The notes beneath the pieces are model-generated. The model was not told where the DNA came from and searched no databases. It saw only the letters and a list, made by a program, of their open reading frames with translations. A DNA stretch of 29,477 nucleotides. It comes from a virus. The stretch is from positions 1-29,477 of IMG/VR virus record IMGVR_UViG_3300034520_000106; one strand, given 5' to 3'. Both the position numbers and the translations under genes were made by a program. This document shows positions 23,382-29,477 of the stretch, in pieces. How positions within the stretch are numbered: position 1 is the stretch's first letter; the number at the start of each line of letters is the position of its first letter.

Positions 23382-25352
23382 TCAATCTTTCATATAGAAA
23401 TCTGTCACAAACCCTGCGGCATCCAGCGGCAGCCCTGGAGCCCAGGGAATTGGTTCTCTCATGATTTCCAGCATTTCTTCCAGCCGGTCTCCCTCTACCT
23501 CAGCAATAATTTCATCATGGACATGCATAACAATTTCAAAATCTGCTGCTGCCAGCTTTACCATCGCATTAGCTAAGCAGTCCCGGCTAATAGCCTGCAC
23601 GATGTTTTCCGTAAGTTTCCCGCCGTAGGTGGAGAGCACAGACCACTTCTTTTCTTCAATGCCATAATAGTGGAGCGCTGGCTTACCGAATTGGTTTTCC
23701 GCAATGTACGGCTGTGGATAAAAGAGTTTGCGCCCACTGGGCAGCCGGATCGTCATGAAGTCCTGACCGGTCTGCCAGTCCATCTCCCGGGCGATAACCA
23801 GTCCGCGGAGGCCCACCGCCTCGCCGGTTTGGACAGCATGCAGAGCGGCGGCTTCAATGTTGCGCCAGAACTCTACGATAGCACGGTTCGCGTTACGCCA
23901 GCGCTCCACGATTTCGGCCAACTCGTCCTCTTTGAGGCCCATTTCCAGTGCCCCTGCTTTAATTAATGCAGGAGCGCCTCCCTGGTAACCAAGGGCAAGC
24001 TCCGCGATTTTTCCCTTTTGACGGAGTTCGGAGCCCTTTGTGATTTGATCTACAGGTACTCCAAACATCTGGCTTGCGGATGCTTCATAGATTTTGCCGT
24101 GTGTTCGGAACACGTCCAGTCTCCACTGTTCGCCAGCAAGCCAGGATAACACCCGGGCCTCGATGGAGGAAAAATCAGCAACATGAAGAGTAGCTCCTGG
24201 CCGAGGAATGAGTGTGGTTCGGATAAGTTGGGAGAGTGTATCTGACAATCTGCTGTACAGTATTTTCAATGCCTGCGCATCTCCATGAATGGCGTAAGTT
24301 CGCGCCAACTCGATGGCCGGCAAATTGTTCCGCGGCAGATTATGTACTTGCACCAGACGACCAGTCCAGCGCCCTGTACGAGCCCCATAAAATTGAAATA
24401 GTCCTCGGATCCGGTCGTCGTCGCAAATAGTCTCGCGCATGGCGGCGTATTTCTTTGTACTGGATTTGCTCAGTTCCTGTCGAATCTCCAGCACCCGCCG
24501 AGCTTTCCCCGGCTCCAGCCGTTCAATCATTTTGGAAACAGTGTCCTTCCGCAGGTCGGCTACTTCTTCGCCGGTTTCCTCTTCAAGCCATTTAGAGAGT
24601 TGCTGAACGGACTTCGGGTTTTTAATACTCGTGAGCTGCACGGCCTCGGTAACAAGCGCAGCCGTTTCCGCACCAAGCATTTGGATAGCCGACTCGACGA
24701 GCTGTCGAGCACATCCAACGCCACGCTCATTGATCACCATGTCGAGTCGCCAGAGTTGCCATTCCTGCTCTGGCACGGGGAAGGCGTCCAGCTTTTCGGT
24801 GATGGCCATTTCGGCCACTACATCGCCGGCATTGTATTGTTTGAAAAGTAGCCATTTTTCTGGTTCATGGTGTGGCAATGTCCTGGTTCTATAACCGTTT
24901 GATTTTGTTGGTGTCTGTGGAATACAGAAAGTTCTGATGAGGGCCCCGCCGACAGATATTTTCTTTTTATCCTGGGGCAGGCCTAGGGCTTCACCGGCCT
25001 TTTCCAGACCGCCGGGATATCCGCAATAGTAGGAATGTATCATGCTGCATTTCCACTGCCACAACCATGTCAACAGCTGTTCCCGCGGCAATCCAAAATG
25101 CTGGCTAAGACAATACCACTCAAAAGCCGCATTCCAGGCGCGCTTTTCCACAGCTGGATCAAATAGTGCATTGATGATATGTTGTGGGATCTGTTCTCCT
25201 TGGGCCAGATCCACTACTTGTACCTTCTGGCCATCGAGACTGTAGGCGAAAAGTAACACCTGGAAATCGGGGGCCTGCACATACCTGTACAGGCCCGATT
25301 TCGGCAGGTCAACGCTACTATATGTCTCGATGTCCACGCTTAACCGGCTCAT
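23382..25352 (-). CDS. Family A DNA polymerase
   Basis: 656 residues. The N-terminus keeps a 3'-5' exonuclease motif (SVDIETYSSV; D7, E9). The polymerase domain has motif A VADFSSIEAR (D393), motif B ELRQKGKIAELALGYQGG (about 443-459) and motif C HVHDEI (D613, E614). A 5'-3' exonuclease domain is absent, as is usual for phage replicases. It starts at an ATGA overlap with the ssDNA-binding gene, so the two are probably translationally coupled. Confidence 0.95.
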   Translation of the reverse strand: MSRLSVDIETYSSVDLPKSGLYRYVQAPDFQVLLFAYSLDGQKVQVVDLAQGEQIPQHIINALFDPAVEKRAWNAAFEWYCLSQHFGLPREQLLTWLWQWKCSMIHSYYCGYPGGLEKAGEALGLPQDKKKISVGGALIRTFCIPQTPTKSNGYRTRTLPHHEPEKWLLFKQYNAGDVVAEMAITEKLDAFPVPEQEWQLWRLDMVINERGVGCARQLVESAIQMLGAETAALVTEAVQLTSIKNPKSVQQLSKWLEEETGEEVADLRKDTVSKMIERLEPGKARRVLEIRQELSKSSTKKYAAMRETICDDDRIRGLFQFYGARTGRWTGRLVQVHNLPRNNLPAIELARTYAIHGDAQALKILYSRLSDTLSQLIRTTLIPRPGATLHVADFSSIEARVLSWLAGEQWRLDVFRTHGKIYEASASQMFGVPVDQITKGSELRQKGKIAELALGYQGGAPALIKAGALEMGLKEDELAEIVERWRNANRAIVEFWRNIEAAALHAVQTGEAVGLRGLVIAREMDWQTGQDFMTIRLPSGRKLFYPQPYIAENQFGKPALHYYGIEEKKWSVLSTYGGKLTENIVQAISRDCLANAMVKLAAADFEIVMHVHDEIIAEVEGDRLEEMLEIMREPIPWAPGLPLDAAGFVTDFYMKD

Positions 25353-26101
25353 ATGCCGTAGATGCCGCCGCCCAGCGGCTGCCCAGTAATGGGGTCATAT
25401 TGCTGCGGAAGTGGCTGAGGCCCGGGCTGGGATGTTACATGTTGACTATATACCGGAGGCTGTTGAGCGGTAGGCTGACCATAGCCGTATCCCGATTGCG
25501 GTCCGCCAGGCTGCCCAAACATGACCGGAGCTGCCGGATTTGCCGGCATTGAGTTGGGAACGGGCATGCTGCCGAACACTTCCTCTGCTGTCACACGCCC
25601 GCCCAACGGCTCACCATCGCGAAGGACCTGCACAGGGCCGAGACCGGCAGCAATGCCGCGGTTACCTGACTGAGAATACGGGAAAAAGTTGATGTGAACG
25701 CGACCGTATACGCCGCTATAGACCTTGGATTGGTCAATGATTGGGTTCAATTGCGTATCCACGATCTCAGGCCGTTGTTTACTCGACGCCGTGAATACCC
25801 AATGCCCTTTACACTCCGGGCCGAACGGTTCGCCGCTTGGTCTGACACCATCGCCGTCATGGATTGTGTGTTTGAGTTGCGGTCGCGCCCCGTTCCATTT
25901 TGTCTGCACACCTAACTCATATGCGGCTTGAATTGCTTGCATGATGCGCTGATATGTGGCTACGTCACTCTTTGGCAAAAGGATCGTCACGCTGTACTTT
26001 AGCTCTCCACCCTGTTGCGCTGCTCGCGGTTGAAACAGATTCACGTAGCTCAGACGCACTTCACCAGTCACTACGCTCGTTGCATTTTGACTCATTGACA
26101 T
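25349..26101 (-). CDS. ssDNA-binding protein (DUF2815 type)
   Basis: 250 residues. Residues about 10-175 match the DUF2815 family, thought to be gp2.5-like OB-fold ssDNA-binding proteins (GEVRLSYVNLFQPRAA, LKYSVTILLPKSD, GRVHINFFPYSQ). The C-terminal 65 residues are a flexible Pro/Gln/Gly-rich tail ending GGGIYGI. Unlike many SSBs, it has no acidic tip. The ribosome binding site is AAGGAG. Its neighbours, polymerase and DUF2800 nuclease, support a replication-recombination role. Confidence 0.85.
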   Translation of the reverse strand: MSMSQNATSVVTGEVRLSYVNLFQPRAAQQGGELKYSVTILLPKSDVATYQRIMQAIQAAYELGVQTKWNGARPQLKHTIHDGDGVRPSGEPFGPECKGHWVFTASSKQRPEIVDTQLNPIIDQSKVYSGVYGRVHINFFPYSQSGNRGIAAGLGPVQVLRDGEPLGGRVTAEEVFGSMPVPNSMPANPAAPVMFGQPGGPQSGYGYGQPTAQQPPVYSQHVTSQPGPQPLPQQYDPITGQPLGGGIYGI

Positions 26102-26236
26102 ATCGACTCCTTTTCAAGTTTTTAGTTTAAATGCGGCCATGGGCCACCCTCCCATGGACGTGGCTGGGGAATCACGGAGGAGCGCGCATCCCCTCAATTT
26201 GCCTCCTGCGTCTCTCTTCCGCCACCGCATCCGTGT
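26102..26236. other. Short intergenic stretch with a 7-bp hairpin
   Basis: About 135 bp between the nuclease and ssDNA-binding genes. It carries CCATGGG/CCCATGG (26137-26143 with 26151-26157, 7-nt loop). Tiny open frames exist, for instance MAAFKLKT behind GGGAGGGTGG, but none is convincing. Confidence 0.4.
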
Positions 26237-27415
26237 TTATTGACCAGCAGTCGCAAAGACCGCTGCTGCTTTCGAATATGCCGGCCGCTTGTCTTCAATT
26301 AATGCCAGTGTAGGTTTACCGGGTTCTCGAATAACAAGCTGGGGTTCTTCGAGTAGTTTCTGATATTGCTCTTTACCCAGTGCCTTTTCAAGCTGGGCTG
26401 GGGTAAGTGGCCGACGTTCGTAAAGGATTGCTTCATCAATACCGGCCGCCTTAAGAGCCAGAAATGCTTTTTCCAAATCGGCATAAGCCCGGGAAGATCG
26501 TCCTTCGACGGCCTTCCATCCGGCAACCTCGCCGCCATCTAGGATATGAGATAATGCCATTTCTTTTAGACTGTTGTACCAAGAGACTATCCCCTCTGCT
26601 TTGCGCAAAACCTCCCCTACCTCATCCCAACTTATGATAGGCGGTTTGTGGGGCATGAGTTCTGCAGCACTGAAATAATGCTCAATTCGCGCCCGGCATC
26701 GTTCCTTGGCCCGGCAAAAGTCGCAGTGGGGCCCGATAACGTATCCGCCCTCGCCAGCGTAGGCTCGCCGCGCAATTGGAGCAATTTCTGCCGCCCATTG
26801 CTGAAGCTCTTCAACGGTGATCTCTTCCTCCTGCGGCTCATCGTACACCTTCGGCTGGATAATTACCATTTTCACCCTGGCGGCCGGGAATATGCCGGAT
26901 ACAGCCTGGAGCGCGCCCAGGGCATAAAGCCGCATTTGCTCATTTCCCTGGGCCGATACCAGCTTTCCTTGGCCAGTCTTCAGATCAGCAATGACCAGCA
27001 GGTCGTCACCAATCGCGATAAAATCTGCTGTACCAAAACCCTCCGGGGCCACATGGGAATAATCAACCCTGGTTTCGATCAGCACATAGGGCCGCGAGCT
27101 GAATAGCATTTCGACGGATTTGCAGTAATCAACGAACATATCCACGATTTTTTCTAGCTCAGGAGTATAGATTTCATGCTGTCGGAACTTTCGCATTATA
27201 CTGGCGAATTTTTGGGGCCCGATTGGTTCAATAAAATGTTTTCGGAGCTTCGCTTCTGCCATTTCATGCGCTAGGCGCCCGGAGTCGGCGTAAGACGAAT
27301 GCCGCTCCGGCAGTGTTTCTTCCAGCCTGGCGCTTGGTGTGCAGCGTAGCCAGCGATGGGCAGAGCTGGCAGAGAGGAGCGCATGGCTCCGCTTCGCATG
27401 CGTTATCTGCGTCAT
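26237..27415 (-). CDS. DUF2800 protein: Cas4/AddB-like PD-(D/E)xK nuclease
   Basis: 392 residues. The nuclease core shows H50, GTADF (D131), IADLKTG (D144, K146) and NEQMRLY (Q160, Y164). One cysteine near the start (C25) and three later (C231, C234, C240) fit an iron-sulfur cluster of the Cas4/AddB type. A C-terminal helical region follows (about 275-392). The family is found in phage recombination-replication clusters, where 5'-3' resection is the likely job. It begins at an ATGA overlap with the preceding gene. Confidence 0.9.
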   Translation of the reverse strand: MTQITHAKRSHALLSASSAHRWLRCTPSARLEETLPERHSSYADSGRLAHEMAEAKLRKHFIEPIGPQKFASIMRKFRQHEIYTPELEKIVDMFVDYCKSVEMLFSSRPYVLIETRVDYSHVAPEGFGTADFIAIGDDLLVIADLKTGQGKLVSAQGNEQMRLYALGALQAVSGIFPAARVKMVIIQPKVYDEPQEEEITVEELQQWAAEIAPIARRAYAGEGGYVIGPHCDFCRAKERCRARIEHYFSAAELMPHKPPIISWDEVGEVLRKAEGIVSWYNSLKEMALSHILDGGEVAGWKAVEGRSSRAYADLEKAFLALKAAGIDEAILYERRPLTPAQLEKALGKEQYQKLLEEPQLVIREPGKPTLALIEDKRPAYSKAAAVFATAGQ

Positions 27416-27906
27416 ATCTTCGCGCCCCTTAGTCGCAGAACAGCTGCATATTCAGCATAACGTTCCTTCGGAAGCTGGTTCAGTGCCTGGATGCCGAACT
27501 GGCTGAATATTTCGAAGATGTTTTGCCCGGCCTGCTGTAACTGCATGGTAGCGCTGGCCAGCTGGTTGAAGTCGTATTGAGGGGTTGCTGTGGGGGCAGT
27601 TGTCGGAGCAGCAGAAGGTGCTACAGGAGGTGCTGTTACAGGCGGCATTGTAGGAGCAATTACCGGGGACGCCGCAGTCTGAGGTGCTGCAGCTGTTTGT
27701 TCTGCCGGAGCGGCTGTTGGTATCGTAACAGGCGCAGGAGCCGGTATTATCGCTGGCTGGTCAGTGAGTATAGGTTTATTGGCTGCTTGAGCCGCAGTTT
27801 CAATTTGTCTTTCAGCTACTTTAATAGCTTCAAAGAGCGCTTGCAGGGTTCCAGTTTCCACTCCTCGCATCAGCTCATCCGGGTTAAATTCAATTAAAAT
27901 TCTCAA
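27412..27906 (-). CDS. Ala/Pro-rich linker protein, unknown
   Basis: 164 residues with a TTG start behind GGAGGAG at six bases. An N-terminal helical piece (RILIEFNPDELMRGVETG) is joined by a long Ala/Pro/Thr-rich disordered stretch (about 50-108) to a C-terminal conserved-looking part (IFEIFSQFGIQALNQLPKER). The gene lies directly before the DUF2800 nuclease and overlaps it. It may be an adaptor for the nuclease or the ssDNA-binding protein, but no function is established. Confidence 0.75.
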   Translation of the reverse strand: MRILIEFNPDELMRGVETGTLQALFEAIKVAERQIETAAQAANKPILTDQPAIIPAPAPVTIPTAAPAEQTAAAPQTAASPVIAPTMPPVTAPPVAPSAAPTTAPTATPQYDFNQLASATMQLQQAGQNIFEIFSQFGIQALNQLPKERYAEYAAVLRLRGAKI

Positions 27907-27918
27907 TTTTTACTCCTC

Positions 27919-28098
27919 CTATCTATTTGGTTTATAGACATTTAAGCCAATTTTGATATTATCTTTACCGACTGGCTGATTGCCTTCGGTGCTGGCAATG
28001 ACAATAGATTTGCCACTGGAAGATGGACCGAACTCTTTGGTTAAATCCACTTCGATTAGCAGCTTGTCCCCGTTAACAGTAAGCTTTACGTTTTTCAT
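27919..28098 (-). CDS. Small protein, unknown (59 residues)
   Basis: A frame with ATG behind GGAGTGA. The product is a compact beta-type domain (KNVKLTVNGDKLLIEVDLTK, then GKSIVIASTEGNQ and KIGLNVYK). Proteins like this are frequent next to recombination genes of Bacillota phages. The family is not certain. Its end lies over the ribosome binding site of the Ala/Pro-rich gene. Confidence 0.75.
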   Translation of the reverse strand: MKNVKLTVNGDKLLIEVDLTKEFGPSSSGKSIVIASTEGNQPVGKDNIKIGLNVYKPNR

Positions 28099-28120
28099 TG
28101 TTTCTCACTCCAATCGCAGG

Positions 28121-28351
28121 CTAATTGCTTGTCTTTTTCCTCCGTGATAAAATTAACTGGTCGGAGATGTTTGAATAGTCATTTTTTGTGCGCTCCTGAT
28201 CAGCTGCCGGGCTGACGGGGGCTTTTTTCATTTCTATGCACAGACAATAGGGCAATTTCCCCGGTGGGCAGCATAAATCGATTGCATCACGTTGGCATAT
28301 TTCGTCATTACAATATTGGCAGTCATCTCTTGGGCAAAATATTGTTGTCAA
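28121..28351 (-). CDS. Cysteine-rich small protein, probable zinc binder
   Basis: 76 residues with a TTG start seven bases after GGAGGTG, overlapping the upstream gene by 4 bp. Eight cysteines lie in the first 38 residues (C6, C11, C14, C19, C27, C28, C36, C38), spaced as in small metal-binding folds. The rest is polar and basic (LILSRRKKTSN). No family name can be given. Confidence 0.75.
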   Translation of the reverse strand: MTTIFCPRDDCQYCNDEICQRDAIDLCCPPGKLPYCLCIEMKKAPVSPAADQERTKNDYSNISDQLILSRRKKTSN

Positions 28352-28491
28352 TCTTCTTCACCTCCTTTGAAGGTTATTTTGAAGGTTACGTCTTTGCCGT
28401 CGTTGATTATTACATCTATGCTTCTTTCGCGCAGCCATATTGCCTGCCCAATTGTTATTTGACCGCTTGAGTTTTTGTATGTAACTGGCAT
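28348..28491 (-). CDS. Small protein, unknown (47 residues)
   Basis: A frame with ATG behind GGAGGGAC. It encodes MPVTYKNSSGQITIGQAIWL followed by a beta-rich, mixed-charge end (RSIDVIINDGKDVTFKITFK). Its last codons contain the ribosome binding site of the cysteine-rich gene, so translation of the two is likely coupled. Unrecognised. Confidence 0.7.
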   Translation of the reverse strand: MPVTYKNSSGQITIGQAIWLRERSIDVIINDGKDVTFKITFKGGEED

Positions 28492-28655
28492 TCTTTTGTC
28501 CCTCCCTTCTGAATATTTCGCCTGCTAAGTCCATGTCGATGGATGAGCTCCATGTAGTTTGGCGTATCTTTTACTACTAACCAGTTGTCAGGATTAAGCC
28601 GGCGTGACTTCATCAGCAGCTTCTGCCGCATAGTTGGCCGCTTGCCGTTTTTCAG
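28455..28655 (-). CDS. DUF6906-like small basic protein, apparent CTG start
   Basis: About 66 residues. KNGKRPTMRQKLLMKSRRLN followed by PDNWLVVKD matches small phage proteins that usually begin MKNGKRPT. The codon at that point is CTG (28655-28653), six bases after GGAGGTG. The only other upstream start in frame is a GTG inside that site. CTG initiation is therefore the simplest reading. The C-terminus overlaps the next gene by 37 bp. Confidence 0.65.
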   Translation of the reverse strand: MKNGKRPTMRQKLLMKSRRLNPDNWLVVKDTPNYMELIHRHGLSRRNIQKGGTKECQLHTKTQAVK

Positions 28656-28872
28656 CTTGTTCACCTCCTCTCAATGGGCACCATTTCGGCCATTCCCCGC
28701 CGTGCCAATCTGCATCAAATTTAATTTTGCGGATAGAGTTCATTGTGCAGTAGTGGGTATATAGCTTGAGTCTGGCCAGGCCGGTGATGCTGTCGCCGTT
28801 GTCAATTTTAAGCACGATTTGCCCGTTTTCTGATACCGTATAACCGTGTTTCTCGCATTTTGAGCAGGTCAT
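28594..28872 (-). CDS. Zinc-ribbon-like phage protein, unknown
   Basis: About 92 residues from the ATG at 28872, just after the stop of the preceding gene. MTCSKCEKHGYTV carries a CxxC pair, with further Cys at about C42 and C65. The central part is LTGL/KLYTHYC-like and ends in an Ala/Glu-rich helix. Its own ribosome binding site is distant (GGGAGG about 15 bases away), so re-initiation is likely. A longer form from 28902 is less supported. Confidence 0.65.
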   Translation of the reverse strand: MTCSKCEKHGYTVSENGQIVLKIDNGDSITGLARLKLYTHYCTMNSIRKIKFDADWHGGEWPKWCPLRGGEQAEKRQAANYAAEAADEVTPA

Positions 28873-28873
28873 T

Positions 28874-29002
28874 TTAGGTTTGTCCACATCCTCCCTCTGC
28901 ATTTTCAGGTATTGGTTCCCCGCAGTTGTCGCATATCCAAATAGGGCTGTTATCAGAGCTGTACCAGTCTTTTCCGCAATGCTTGCAGGTGCGTTTTTGC
29001 AT
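28874..29002 (-). CDS. 42-residue zinc ribbon protein
   Basis: An ATG frame behind GGAGGTAGC. MQKRTCKHCGKDWYSSDN and WICDNCGEPIPE give a CxxC...CxxC zinc ribbon (C6, C9, C24, C27). Its role is unknown. Such ribbons often bind nucleic acids or partner proteins. Confidence 0.75.
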   Translation of the reverse strand: MQKRTCKHCGKDWYSSDNSPIWICDNCGEPIPENAEGGCGQT

Positions 29003-29004
29003 AG

Positions 29005-29115
29005 CTACCTCCCAATTATTTGAGCAACCCATACAGGGATAGTGAATAGGGCGGCTATGTATATAGTGAAAATCAACGGGGCATGCCGCTCGCAGAATGA
29101 ATCAATCTTGTTCAT
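29005..29115 (-). CDS. 36-residue single-helix membrane protein
   Basis: An ATG frame behind GGAGGGT, overlapping the upstream stop (ATGA). A polar N-terminus (MNKIDSFCERHA) is followed by one hydrophobic segment of about 22 residues (PLIFTIYIAALFTIPVWVAQ). Probably an inner-membrane peptide; role unknown. Confidence 0.65.
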   Translation of the reverse strand: MNKIDSFCERHAPLIFTIYIAALFTIPVWVAQIIGR

Positions 29116-29252
29116 CCTCGACCCTCCTTGTTCTCATGTTCGATATCCCCACCCACGGGTCCGACGGCTTGTACCCCCAGAGGGTGCAGGCTTTTCTTTT
29201 TAAGCTGAGATATTCTCTCTTCAAGCTGAGATATTCTCTCTTCAAGTGACAC
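29112..29252 (-). CDS. 46-residue coiled-coil peptide with duplicated heptads
   Basis: GTG start behind GAGGTG. The N-terminus repeats LEERISQ twice, exactly as the 21-bp direct repeat encodes, and continues LKKK, forming a short coiled coil. The rest is Gly-rich and polar. Unrecognised; a short oligomerising peptide is plausible. Confidence 0.6.
   Translation of the reverse strand: MSLEERISQLEERISQLKKKSLHPLGVQAVGPVGGDIEHENKEGRG
29202..29243. repeat. 21-bp perfect tandem repeat (2 copies)
   Basis: Copies at 29202-29222 and 29223-29243 are identical and in frame with the coiled-coil peptide gene. Each encodes seven residues, one heptad. Confidence 0.9.
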
Positions 29253-29257
29253 CTTTT

Positions 29258-29477
29258 TCACCTCGCTTTCTCAATAACTTCCCAGCCTCTAGCTTTTGCT
29301 GTTTTGTTCAAATCAATCTGAGCTTGGGCAAAGGTTTGCCGCCAGGGGAATATGCTGCAAGCTTTTTCTTTATTGCTCCCCGGTTTGCGGTAGAAAGTTT
29401 TATATACGCCTCCAATTCCGCCCCGGACAAAATATATCCAGCCTCGCTCGTCTGTGTATTTTTTGATGAAGCCGCAG
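29258..29477 (-). CDS. Unknown phage protein, N-terminus outside the window
   Basis: The last 72 residues of a gene running off the right edge. Visible sequence includes KKYTDERGWIYFVRGGIGG, then FYRKPGS and FPWRQTFAQAQIDLNKTAKA, ending GWEVIEKAR. It is a compact, aromatic-rich domain typical of small early phage genes; no function is known to me. Its stop overlaps the ribosome binding site of the coiled-coil peptide. Confidence 0.75.
   Translation of the reverse strand, partial: CGFIKKYTDERGWIYFVRGGIGGVYKTFYRKPGSNKEKACSIFPWRQTFAQAQIDLNKTAKARGWEVIEKAR

Noticed and set aside
27577-27897. Arg/Cys-rich plus-strand frame
   Set aside because: It is the complement of the Ala/Pro-rich linker; its composition follows from that low-complexity sequence.
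1-29477. CRISPR array, insertion sequence or rRNA
   Set aside because: No regularly spaced direct repeats with spacers, no transposase and no rRNA-like sequence were seen.

Overview
The window is almost entirely the genome of one temperate, long-tailed (siphovirus-type) phage of a Gram-positive Bacillota host. The evidence is an HK97-type head module, a phi13-type major tail protein, a long tape measure protein, strong AGGAGG-type ribosome binding sites, many GTG and TTG starts, and a tRNA-Leu(CAG) attachment core. S-layer-homology-like modules in two lysis-region proteins suggest a host with an S-layer-type envelope (Clostridia or Negativicutes). That host guess is inference. Apart from the integrase at the extreme left, every recognisable gene lies on the minus strand, so the operon reads from right to left.

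Layout in reading order (right to left). 29477-27919: a chain of short, overlapping, mostly unknown early genes, including two putative zinc-binding proteins, a one-helix membrane peptide and a coiled-coil peptide built on a 21-bp tandem repeat. 27906-25349: a recombination-type set (Ala/Pro-rich protein, DUF2800 Cas4-like nuclease, DUF2815 ssDNA-binding protein). 25352-20877: family A DNA polymerase and a primase-helicase (VirE/D5 type). 20895-20641: a cluster of GTTGACA repeats, a candidate replication origin. 20612-17880: a small unknown gene, a VRR-NUC nuclease, an SNF2-type helicase whose reading frame is broken inside the P-loop, a dATP/dGTP diphosphohydrolase-like gene, and a sigma-region-4-like late regulator ending in a terminator. 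17742-17171: an isolated DUF4429/SHOCT cassette between two terminators. 17159-10637: HNH nuclease, terS, terL, portal, prohead protease, major capsid protein, a small protein, and head-tail connector and closure proteins. 10644-3384: tail module (gp10-like, terminator-like, major tail protein, G/GT chaperone with a +1/-2 frameshift, tape measure, Dit, Gp37-like hub, fibre). 3391-901: small accessory proteins, an SLH-HtrA-like protease, holin and M23 endolysin, closed by a terminator at 797-821.

Left end. After the endolysin there is about 460 bp without a gene, then a 3' half of tRNA-Leu(CAG) (minus strand, 384-442), then the C-terminal end of a tyrosine recombinase on the plus strand. In an integrated prophage the lysis end and the int end lie at opposite termini. 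Here they are joined across the tRNA core, and the same 8-bp motif (GTTTGGCA) occurs twice on each side of it. This is what an intact attP looks like. The window therefore most likely comes from a circular or excised phage genome, or from a tandem lysogen junction.

The main points for follow-up are the attP architecture, the GTTGACA origin candidate, the P-loop frameshift in the helicase, a strong internal start that would give a capsid protein without its scaffolding domain, the non-canonical tail-chaperone frameshift, and the secreted-type protease inside the lysis module. All function calls come from reading motifs by eye; no database search was run.
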